Assembly (NCBI GenBank): GCA_002378605.1
Contig: DFSK01000120.1
Location: forward strand, 1-16,474
DNA from: Alphaproteobacteria bacterium UBA3439
GTDB taxonomy: Bacteria > Pseudomonadota > Alphaproteobacteria > Puniceispirillales > Puniceispirillaceae
Direction: 5' to 3'
Length of the DNA: 16,474 nt
Shown here piece by piece: positions 1-5,672 of the stretch. Numbering within the stretch: position 1 is the first letter of the stretch; each line of letters begins with the position of its first letter. Both the position numbers and the translations under genes were made by a program. The notes beneath the pieces are model-generated. The model searched no databases, was not told the DNA's origin, and saw only the letters and a list, made by a program, of their open reading frames with translations.

Positions 1-987
1 AAATTGATCCTGACTGACAAGGTCGTTCATGCCTATTCGCTTGGCACCGAACGGATCGAAGACGCTATGGAAATGGTGCGTATAGCTGGCGGGCTAAGCC
101 ATGCTGAATTTGAAGCAAAACCGCGCATGTTTACGAACATCAATTCAACATCGCCGCTGAAACATGACTGGCCGATGCTTGATGGTGCCATGCGCATGGC
201 AGCACGCAATCAAATGGTGGTGATATCGCCCTTTACCCTGGCTGGTGCGATGGCGCCAGTCACCATTATTGGCGCGATTGTTCAGCAAAATGCCGAAGCG
301 CTTGCCGCGATTGCCCTGTTGCAGGCGGTGCGTGCAGGGGCGCCGGTGATGTATGGGGCCTTTACCAGCAATGTTGATATGAAAACCGGCGCGCCGGCCT
401 TTGGCACGCCCGAATTTGTCAGGGCAATGCAGATATCTGGGCAGATAGCACGCCATTATAATCTGCCCTTTCGCGCGTCAAACGCGAATGCGGCCAATGC
501 CCCCGATGCGCAGGCGGTCTGGGAATCGGCCTTTTCGCTTCAGGGCAGCTGTTCGGGTGGGGCAAATCTGATCTATCATGCTGCCGGATGGATGGAAGGC
601 GGTCTATCTGCCAGTTTCGAAAAATTCGTCATTGATTGCGAAATGCTTCAGCAGATCATCTATGCACAACGTCCAATTGTTGTTGATGAGGCGTCGCTGG
701 CGGTTTCAGCAATCAAAGAGGTTGGGCCGCATGGTCACTTTTTTGGGTGTGATCATACTCAAGAGCGTTATCGTGACGCATTTTACACGCCACTTTTGTC
801 AGATTGGCGGAATTTTGAAAATTGGGAAGATGCCGGCGGATTATGGGCGCATCAACGCGCCAACACCCATTTCAAACAGGTTTTGGGCGAATATACGCCG
901 CCGCCAATGGATAGCGGCATTCATGATGAATTGCTGGATTTCGTCAATCGACGAAAAGCCGAAGGTGGTGCGCCAACGGATTTCTAG
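1..987 (+). CDS. Trimethylamine methyltransferase (MttB)-family protein, 3' part (5' end cut by window)
   Basis: The frame is open from the first base and ends at a TAG, giving 328 residues, so the natural start lies upstream of the window. Family members are about 500 residues, so roughly the C-terminal two thirds is present. The visible part has the MttB-family TIM-barrel character: glycine/alanine-rich strands (APVMYGAFTSNVDMKTGAPAF), the segment LPFRASNANAANAPDAQA and the motif YHAAGWMEGGLSASFEKF. Archaeal MttB transfers a methyl group from trimethylamine to a corrinoid protein and uses pyrrolysine (UAG). Most bacterial relatives lack pyrrolysine and act on quaternary amines such as glycine betaine or related compounds. 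No in-frame TAG occurs in the visible portion before the terminal one, so this looks like the non-pyrrolysine type. The substrate cannot be told from sequence. It converges on the dehydratase gene with 16 bases between stops. Confidence 0.85.
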   Translation, partial: KLILTDKVVHAYSLGTERIEDAMEMVRIAGGLSHAEFEAKPRMFTNINSTSPLKHDWPMLDGAMRMAARNQMVVISPFTLAGAMAPVTIIGAIVQQNAEALAAIALLQAVRAGAPVMYGAFTSNVDMKTGAPAFGTPEFVRAMQISGQIARHYNLPFRASNANAANAPDAQAVWESAFSLQGSCSGGANLIYHAAGWMEGGLSASFEKFVIDCEMLQQIIYAQRPIVVDEASLAVSAIKEVGPHGHFFGCDHTQERYRDAFYTPLLSDWRNFENWEDAGGLWAHQRANTHFKQVLGEYTPPPMDSGIHDELLDFVNRRKAEGGAPTDF

Positions 988-1003
988 CGACTTTGAGCCA
1001 TCT

Positions 1004-2023
1004 CTAGAAAAACGGGTCTTCATCAAGCGCACGTTTGAACATATCACGATCAATATTGCCGCCTGATGCCACTGCAACGATATTATTGGCACCGGCGGGA
1101 ACTTGTCCGGTCAAGACCGCGGCAACAGCAACGGCGCCGCCCGGCTCGACAATGATTTTTAGATGTTTGAACAGGGTTGCGATGGTTTTTAACACTTGCT
1201 GATCACTGACGATTGCGCCGCCAGACAAATGTTTGCGATTCACCGGAAAGGTCAATTGGCCCGGTTCTGGCGTTACAATGGCATCGCAAATTGATGATTT
1301 GCCGGTTTGTGCCCGCTCAATATTGCCGGTTTCAAGTGATCGTTTCGTATCATCGTAAAATTCGGGTTCGGCGCACCAGATTTTGGTTTCGGGAAAATGC
1401 GCATGAAGCGCGATGCTGCTTCCTGCAATCAGGCCACCGCCGCCGCAACAACAGATCATTGCATCGGGAACAACGCCCATAACGGCTACTTGTCGTGCGA
1501 TTTCCAGCCCGACCGTGCCTTGCCCTGCAATCACCCGAACATCATCATAGGGTTTGATCAGATTGGCATTATATTTCTGGCTTAGGGCCTCGCCAATCTC
1601 TTCGCGCGACTCTGTGTAACGATCATAGGTCACGACATCGGCACCATAGGCTTTGGTGCCTTCGATTTTGGTCGCTGGCGTGTCTTCGGGCATGATGATC
1701 GTGGCTTTTAGGCCGCGTGTAGTAACGGCGCGGGCAACGCCTTGGGCATGATTACCGCTGGAAAAGGCCACAACATGGCGAACATCATCGTCAAGGCTCC
1801 AAACCGCATTGGTTGCGCCGCGTAGTTTGAAAGATCCGGTATGTTGCAACGCTTCGGCTTTGACCAGAAGGCGGCGTCCCAAAAAATCATTTAGCCGCGG
1901 TGATTCCAACAGCGGCGTTTTGAAAATATGCGGTCGTATTCGGTCAGCAGCGGCTTCGATGGTGGCAAGGTCGATTTGAAGCGCGCCGTCAGCTGTTTGC
2001 GGCAGGGGCATTGATTTTGTCAT
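1004..2023 (-). CDS. Threonine/serine dehydratase-like PLP enzyme (fold type II, no ACT domain)
   Basis: This encodes a 339-residue pyridoxal-phosphate enzyme of the threonine ammonia-lyase/serine racemase group. Such enzymes deaminate L-threonine to 2-oxobutanoate or serine to pyruvate in the cytoplasm. The PLP Schiff-base lysine is K66 in HTGSFKLRGA. The substrate loop SSGNHAQG is at 88-95. The glycine-rich cofactor phosphate loop is at 191-201, preceded by an unusual run of three cysteines. The protein ends soon after SGGNIDRD, so it lacks the C-terminal ACT-like regulatory domain of biosynthetic IlvA and resembles the short catabolic form. I chose ATG at 2023, which has GGAA about nine bases upstream. 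The frame extends to 2086 and an internal ATG lies at 2011, but neither has a better ribosome site. Serine racemase or a hydroxyectoine-pathway relative (EutB) are alternatives. It diverges from dapA. Confidence 0.85.
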   Translation of the reverse strand: MTKSMPLPQTADGALQIDLATIEAAADRIRPHIFKTPLLESPRLNDFLGRRLLVKAEALQHTGSFKLRGATNAVWSLDDDVRHVVAFSSGNHAQGVARAVTTRGLKATIIMPEDTPATKIEGTKAYGADVVTYDRYTESREEIGEALSQKYNANLIKPYDDVRVIAGQGTVGLEIARQVAVMGVVPDAMICCCGGGGLIAGSSIALHAHFPETKIWCAEPEFYDDTKRSLETGNIERAQTGKSSICDAIVTPEPGQLTFPVNRKHLSGGAIVSDQQVLKTIATLFKHLKIIVEPGGAVAVAAVLTGQVPAGANNIVAVASGGNIDRDMFKRALDEDPFF

Positions 2024-2186
2024 TTGTGATATTTCCGAACAAGGATGATGCTGGTCAAAATTAGAGCCTTTCTCAAACAAGGTCAATCAAGCTGGATCGT
2101 GGCATTTATCATTGCGCAAATATTATCTTGGGCATATTGCTTGGGTGCGCGGCGGCAGGGCACAGCTATTAGCCTGCACCACACAG

Positions 2187-2217
2187 ATGACAATAATTGT
2201 TGGCTTGTGTTTATCTT
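2187..2217 (+). promoter_or_regulatory. Candidate sigma-70 promoter for dapA
   Basis: ATGACA at 2187-2192 matches the -35 consensus TTGACA at five of six positions. It is followed by TATCTT at 2212-2217 (four of six to TATAAT, spacer 19) or the overlapping TTTATC at 2210 (spacer 17). The gap between the dehydratase and dapA starts is 253 bp and the genes diverge, so a dapA promoter must lie near here. Assignment by eye only; other weak pairs exist upstream, for example TTGCGC at 2112. Confidence 0.3.
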
Positions 2218-2240
2218 GCGGCATGCCTATTTTACCGCAA
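2216..2240. promoter_or_regulatory. Dyad in the dapA 5' region
   Basis: TTGCGG (2216-2221) and CCGCAA (2235-2240) form a perfect 6-bp inverted repeat around a 13-base centre, with the 8-bp palindrome GGCATGCC (2220-2227) overlapping its left arm. A smaller hairpin, CGGC-TTTGT-GCCG (2250-2262), follows directly before the ribosome site. It could be an operator near the transcription start or a leader structure. No known regulator motif is recognised. Confidence 0.3.
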
Positions 2241-2263
2241 TATGGTTTTCGGCTTTGTGCCGT

Positions 2264-2270
2264 AAGGAGA
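2264..2270 (+). promoter_or_regulatory. Ribosome binding site of dapA
   Basis: AAGGAGA sits six bases before the ATG at 2277, a near-perfect Shine-Dalgarno sequence that fixes the dapA start. Confidence 0.8.
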
Positions 2271-2276
2271 TAAACA

Positions 2277-3179
2277 ATGTCACCAGCATCAACAAACGCT
2301 GTTTTTTCCGGTTCTTGCACCGCTCTTGTCACGCCTTTTAAAAATGGGCAGATAGACAAGGACGCGTTTTGCAAACTGGTTGATTGGCAAATTGAAAATG
2401 GTACCGCCGCGCTGATCCCTGTTGGGACAACCGGCGAGTCACCGACATTGTCGCATGAAGAGCATGATCTTGTTGTCGAACTATGTATCAAACAGGCCGC
2501 TGGCCGTGTGCCGGTGATTGCGGGTGCTGGATCAAACAGCACGGCCGAAGCGGTGCGGCTTGCCAAGCATGGCGCTGCGGCTGGCGCCGATGCGGTTTTG
2601 ATCGTTAGCCCCTATTATAACAAGCCAACCCAAGAGGGGCTGTATCAGCATTTTTCAGCCGTTGCCAAGGCCGTTTCAGTGCCGGTGATCGTTTATGATA
2701 TTCCGGGCCGGTCAATTGTGAAGGTTGATGACGAGACCATGGCGCGCCTTGCTGCTGACCATGCCAATATTAAGGGCATCAAAGATGCCACTGCCGATGT
2801 TGGGCGTCCGACGCGTCTTCGCAATCTTCTTGGTGCCGATTTTGCGCAATTATCGGGTGAAGATGCAACCGCCCTGCCATATCTGGCAGCAGGTGGGCAT
2901 GGCTGTATTTCGGTCACGGCAAATATTGCGCCAAAATTATTGAGCGAGATGCATGCCGCTTGGGCCGCTGGCGATATTGCCACAGCGCAAACTATTAATG
3001 AGCGCCTCATGCCGCTTCATGATTCGATGTTTTGCGAAGCAAGCCCGGGCCCGGTGAAATATGCTGCTGAATTGCTGGGCATTTGCAGTGCCGAAACGCG
3101 TTTGCCGCTATGCGAGATTGCACCGGCAAGCAAAGCCCGCGTCGAAGCCGCCCTGCGCAGTGCAGGTCTGCTGAACTAG
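2277..3179 (+). CDS. dapA: 4-hydroxy-tetrahydrodipicolinate synthase
   Basis: DapA condenses pyruvate with L-aspartate semialdehyde to give 4-hydroxy-tetrahydrodipicolinate. This is the first committed step to meso-diaminopimelate and lysine. The 300-residue product has the usual family length (about 292-300) and all key residues. The TTGES loop is at 51-55, SPYYNKP at 111-117 with the triad tyrosine Y114, the catalytic tyrosine Y140 in VYDIPGRS, and the Schiff-base lysine K169 in GIKDAT. The fold is a TIM barrel and the enzyme is normally a cytoplasmic tetramer, often inhibited by lysine. The start is set by a strong AAGGAGA ribosome site. smpB follows 40 bases after the stop on the same strand, an order common in Alphaproteobacteria, so the two are probably co-transcribed. 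Confidence 0.97.
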   Translation: MSPASTNAVFSGSCTALVTPFKNGQIDKDAFCKLVDWQIENGTAALIPVGTTGESPTLSHEEHDLVVELCIKQAAGRVPVIAGAGSNSTAEAVRLAKHGAAAGADAVLIVSPYYNKPTQEGLYQHFSAVAKAVSVPVIVYDIPGRSIVKVDDETMARLAADHANIKGIKDATADVGRPTRLRNLLGADFAQLSGEDATALPYLAAGGHGCISVTANIAPKLLSEMHAAWAAGDIATAQTINERLMPLHDSMFCEASPGPVKYAAELLGICSAETRLPLCEIAPASKARVEAALRSAGLLN

Positions 3180-3219
3180 TGGTATTGCTGGCGCCTGTGC
3201 CAGCTTGATTGGACATATC

Positions 3220-3690
3220 ATGGCCAAAGGCACTATCTCTACCGGACGAATTGCGGAAAACCGCAAGGCACGGCATGAATATCAAATCGAAGAAAAAATC
3301 GAAGCTGGTCTGATTTTGCAAGGCAGTGAGGTCAAATCACTGCGAAGCGGCCGTGCCAGCATTGCCGAGTCCTATGCTGGTGAGGATAACGGCCGTCTTG
3401 TGCTGTTCAATGCCAATATTCCAATTTATGAACCAGCCCGCGTGAATCACGAACCAAAACGGCCGCGTGAATTACTGGTGAAGATGCGCGAACGGAACCG
3501 CATGCTTGGCCTGATCCGGCGCGAAGGCATGACATTGGTGCCATTGGCCATGTATTTCAATGATCGTGGCGTTGCTAAAATCCAGATTGGTCTGGCCAAG
3601 GGGCGAAAGAAGCAAGATAAGCGTCAGGCTGATAAAGACCGGACATGGAGCCGCGACAAGGCGCGTTTGCTACGCACCCGTAACAGCTAG
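3220..3690 (+). CDS. smpB: SsrA (tmRNA)-binding protein SmpB
   Basis: SmpB binds tmRNA and delivers it to stalled ribosomes for trans-translation, which frees the ribosome and tags the incomplete peptide. The product is 156 residues, close to the E. coli 160. It shows the conserved core: GLILQGSEVKSLR (30-42), NHEPKRPRELL (77-87), GLIRREGMTLVPL (97-109) and the basic tail GRKKQDKRQADKDRTWSRDK (128-147) that enters the decoding centre. I chose ATG at 3220, preceded by GGA at 3211-3213. The frame opens earlier at a TTG (3205), but the added residues match nothing in the family. No ssrA gene is recognisable in the window. It converges on the NYN-domain gene with 16 bases between stops. Confidence 0.96.
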   Translation: MAKGTISTGRIAENRKARHEYQIEEKIEAGLILQGSEVKSLRSGRASIAESYAGEDNGRLVLFNANIPIYEPARVNHEPKRPRELLVKMRERNRMLGLIRREGMTLVPLAMYFNDRGVAKIQIGLAKGRKKQDKRQADKDRTWSRDKARLLRTRNS

Positions 3691-3706
3691 CGATCTCCCA
3701 ATCTTA

Positions 3707-4255
3707 TCAGACCGGCACGGCCTCGGTTTGACGTAATGGCCGTGCAATCTGATCGCGAAGTTGATCCATCTCGATAAAAATATCAGCCATCCGGCGTAAT
3801 GAATCGGCCGCCATTGGTGGCGAGGTTTTGGTCGTTGAAACCACTGACACGCGAACGCCCATGTCCTGCACATCTTCAAGAAGGCGGCAAAAATCACCAT
3901 CGCCTGAAAATAAAATGGCGTGATCGATATGTGGCGCCAGTTTTAACATATCGAGGGCAAGTTCCATATCCATATTGCCCTTGGTGCGCTTTTTGCCGGT
4001 TTCAGGATCGGTGAATTCGCGGGTTAATTTGCTAACAACGGCAAACCCGTTGTAATCCAGCCAGTCAATCAATGGCCGAAGCGGCGAAAATTCCTGATCT
4101 TCGGGAAGGGCGGTGTAGTAATAGGCGCGGATCAAATTTGCGTTTTGGCTGAAATGGGCATGAAGTTTGGCATAGTCGACATCCATATTTAGCAATCGTG
4201 TTGCGGCATAAAAATTCGAACCATCAATAAAAAGTGCCGTTTTTTCGGGTCTCAT
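3707..4255 (-). CDS. NYN-domain (LabA/DUF88-like) putative ribonuclease
   Basis: The 182-residue product belongs to the NYN/LabA family of PIN-like proteins, many of which are metal-dependent ribonucleases. The acidic metal-site positions are visible: D11 in FIDGSN, D96 in KGNMDMELALDML, and D119/D121 in FSGDGDF. The domain fills residues 5-165. The tail is short and has no recognisable RNA-binding domain. The ATG at 4255 has only a weak GGA about ten bases upstream. A NYN gene near smpB and rpoZ is a recurrent alphaproteobacterial arrangement. That suggests a role in RNA turnover, but the substrate is unknown and the gene runs opposite to smpB. An AT-rich divergent region with an inverted repeat lies just upstream. 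Confidence 0.85.
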   Translation of the reverse strand: MRPEKTALFIDGSNFYAATRLLNMDVDYAKLHAHFSQNANLIRAYYYTALPEDQEFSPLRPLIDWLDYNGFAVVSKLTREFTDPETGKKRTKGNMDMELALDMLKLAPHIDHAILFSGDGDFCRLLEDVQDMGVRVSVVSTTKTSPPMAADSLRRMADIFIEMDQLRDQIARPLRQTEAVPV

Positions 4256-4266
4256 GAGAAATGTCC

Positions 4267-4307
4267 AAAGGATATAAATTACAAAATTTAACTTAATATT
4301 ATCCTTT
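4267..4307. promoter_or_regulatory. AT-rich inverted repeat upstream of the NYN gene
   Basis: AAAGGATA (4267-4274) and TATCCTTT (4300-4307) are perfect 8-bp inverted arms around a very AT-rich 25-base centre. The centre itself holds AAATT-ACAA-AATTT. The element lies 12 bases upstream of the NYN start, inside the divergent NYN/folK gap, where that gene's promoter should be. It could be an operator; no specific regulator is recognised. Confidence 0.35.
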
Positions 4308-4323
4308 TATCGAATAGCACCGC

Positions 4324-4353
4324 TTGGCATTTTTCAAGGTTAAACCGTATTAA
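4324..4353 (+). promoter_or_regulatory. Candidate sigma-70 promoter for folK
   Basis: TTGGCA (4324-4329, five of six to TTGACA) is followed after 18 bases by TATTAA (4348-4353, four of six to TATAAT). This would start transcription near 4360 and leave a leader of about 140 bases before the preferred folK start. Found by eye only. Confidence 0.4.
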
Positions 4354-4389
4354 AATGCTATTTCACGTCAAATTAACGGCCGAATGATG

Positions 4390-4437
4390 GGCCAAGAATC
4401 GTTTTTCATGCACGGGCATGTTTGTTTGGCTGAAAAA
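4390..4437 (+). other. Possible structured leader before folK
   Basis: Between the candidate promoter and folK, CATGC-ACGG-GCATG (4407-4420) forms a tight 5-bp hairpin. It is enclosed by GCCAA (4391-4395) with TTGGC (4426-4430). TTTTTCA (4402-4408) can alternatively pair with TGAAAAA (4431-4437), crossing the outer stem. The rest of the 4256-4498 gap is AT-rich and holds nothing else I recognise. This does not match a riboswitch class I know. Confidence 0.25.
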
Positions 4438-4498
4438 TCATAAAAATTATGCTACGACCCGTCCCAGTGATGACAGCAGCGCAAATATGGACAAAATC

Positions 4499-4999
4499 AT
4501 GGGCTCCCGACTTTTTATCGGACTTGGTGCAAATCTAACACCTGACGGCTATGCCAGCCCGCGTGAAGGCTGCATTGCGGCCGTATCAGCGCTTGCTGAC
4601 GAAGGGGTGCATTTGTCGGCCCTGTCAAATTGGTATGAGTCGGCGCCTGTGCCGATTTCAGACCAGCCTTGGTACCTAAACGCGGTCGCAGCAGCGACAA
4701 CCGATCTGGATGCTGCGTCAACATTGGCGGCGTTACACCGCATCGAAAAGCGCTTTGGCCGGATCAGGGCAGAGCGTAACGCCGCGCGGGTGCTTGATCT
4801 CGATTTGCTTGATTTCGCAGGCATGGTGAGCGCTGACAGTGGGTTGACGTTGCCGCATCCGCGGTTGCATGAGCGCGCCTTTGTCTTATTGCCGCTTGGT
4901 GAATTATGCCCTGATTGGGTACATCCGGTTAGCGGAATGCCGATTCAAGATCTGATTGCGATGATTCCTGCTGACCAGCAAATCAGGCTTGCCGGATAA
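4499..4999 (+). CDS. folK: 2-amino-4-hydroxy-6-hydroxymethyldihydropteridine diphosphokinase (HPPK)
   Basis: FolK transfers pyrophosphate from ATP to 6-hydroxymethyl-7,8-dihydropterin, the step before dihydropteroate synthase in folate synthesis. From ATG 4499 the product is 166 residues, close to the family's 160-170. Visible motifs are FIGLGANLTP (6-15), the pterin-binding segment around QPWYLNAVAA (56-65), the Mg-binding aspartates D100 and D102 in VLDLDLLDF, and LTLPHPRLHERAFVLLPL (117-133). The frame is open back to ATG 4418 and another ATG lies at 4487. I prefer 4499 because homologues begin right at this strand and GGA lies seven bases upstream. Other folate genes are not adjacent. It stands alone after a divergent gap and is followed by 188 bp before rpoZ. 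Confidence 0.92.
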   Translation: MGSRLFIGLGANLTPDGYASPREGCIAAVSALADEGVHLSALSNWYESAPVPISDQPWYLNAVAAATTDLDAASTLAALHRIEKRFGRIRAERNAARVLDLDLLDFAGMVSADSGLTLPHPRLHERAFVLLPLGELCPDWVHPVSGMPIQDLIAMIPADQQIRLAG

Positions 5000-5122
5000 A
5001 TCGCGCTTGTTTACCTGCCGCTTTTTGCTTGTTCAGACCTCGAATTTAGGGTACACCCCGCTTAGTTTTTGCGCATTTTAGGGTTGAATGGTAAATGCCT
5101 GCTAGTTTATCTGGTTTGGCGC

Positions 5123-5162
5123 TGCCGAAAAATGGCGGCATCTTTGGATGATTTCGCCATTT
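5123..5162 (+). promoter_or_regulatory. Mutually exclusive hairpins in the rpoZ leader
   Basis: Hairpin A pairs TGCCG (5123-5127) with CGGCA (5136-5140). Hairpin B pairs AAATGGCG (5130-5137) with CGCCATTT (5155-5162), a perfect 8-bp stem around 17 bases. A and B share bases 5136-5137 and their arms interleave, so they cannot form together. B ends 13 bases before the rpoZ ribosome site. A 10-codon ATG frame (5132-5164) coincides with hairpin B but has no clear ribosome site. No U-tract follows, so this is not a plain terminator. The remainder of the 5000-5187 gap shows only weak promoter-like pairs, for example TTGCGC at 5069. Confidence 0.35.
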
Positions 5163-5175
5163 GATCAATCAGGAC

Positions 5176-5182
5176 AAGGAGA
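5176..5182 (+). promoter_or_regulatory. Ribosome binding site of rpoZ
   Basis: AAGGAGA lies five bases before ATG 5188. It selects this start over the upstream in-frame TTG at 5161. Confidence 0.8.
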
Positions 5183-5187
5183 TATTC

Positions 5188-5598
5188 ATGGCACGCGTTA
5201 CCGTTGAAGATTGCATCGAGAAAATCCCAAACCGGTTTGACCTTGTGTTGACGGCTGGGCAGCGTGCACGCGGAATTCTCAAAGGGGATTTGCCAACGAT
5301 CGATCGTGATAACGACAAAAACCCTGTTATTGCGCTTCGTGAGATTGCCGCCGAGACCGTTGATCTTGGTGTTCTTGGCGAAGGTCTGATCAAGAAGCTG
5401 CAGCGCGTGGCGATCCGTGAAGAGCAAGAAATCCGTGATGATGCGGCAATCGCTGCCGAGGTTGATCTGTCGGAAATGGTTGGCGATTACAGCGATGATG
5501 AAGGCGAAACCAGCGGCATGCAGATTGCCAGCCCTGAAGAATTGGAGCCATCAGGCTTTGAAGATGTTGACCTGTCTGAAATGCAGAGTGAAGATTAG
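5188..5598 (+). CDS. rpoZ: DNA-directed RNA polymerase subunit omega
   Basis: Omega binds the beta' subunit, aids RNA polymerase assembly and, in proteobacteria, forms part of a ppGpp binding site. The product is 136 residues. The conserved core is at 1-80: [20 protein letters not shown], then GQRARGI and [10 protein letters not shown]. Beyond it is a long acidic, low-complexity tail (81-136), longer than in E. coli omega (91 residues) but usual for Alphaproteobacteria. The tail carries VDLSEM twice (92-97 and 127-132). The start is fixed by a strong ribosome site. The (p)ppGpp synthetase/hydrolase follows about 75 bases after the stop, the classical rpoZ-spoT order linking polymerase and alarmone. 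Confidence 0.95.
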   Translation: MARVTVEDCIEKIPNRFDLVLTAGQRARGILKGDLPTIDRDNDKNPVIALREIAAETVDLGVLGEGLIKKLQRVAIREEQEIRDDAAIAAEVDLSEMVGDYSDDEGETSGMQIASPEELEPSGFEDVDLSEMQSED

Positions 5599-5672
5599 AC
5601 AAAGGGCCAGCACGACACGATATCCGTTCAGGGATCTGCCGGCTGGACTTGGCTAATCGGCTTGGCAGCGAG

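Noticed and set aside
578..1066. Plus-strand open frame of 162 codons overlapping the mttB-like gene
   Set aside because: It lies out of frame inside a clear family match and has no recognisable domain.
2045..2341. Plus-strand open frame of 98 codons in the dehydratase-dapA gap, with a hydrophobic start
   Set aside because: It runs into dapA in another frame, has no ribosome site and resembles no family; likely chance.
3180..3219. Search for ssrA (tmRNA) or tRNA near smpB
   Set aside because: No tRNA-like arms or tag-peptide frame are visible here or in the other gaps; Alphaproteobacteria usually carry a two-piece tmRNA elsewhere.
3691..3706. Terminator between convergent smpB and NYN genes
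   Set aside because: The 16-base gap has no hairpin or T-run.
4418..4498. Upstream ATG giving FolK a 27-residue extension
   Set aside because: The added residues do not resemble HPPK and there is no ribosome site; the homologous fold begins at 4499.
5000..5040. Possible terminator after folK (sequence with a short T-run)
   Set aside because: No stem of more than four base pairs precedes the T-run.
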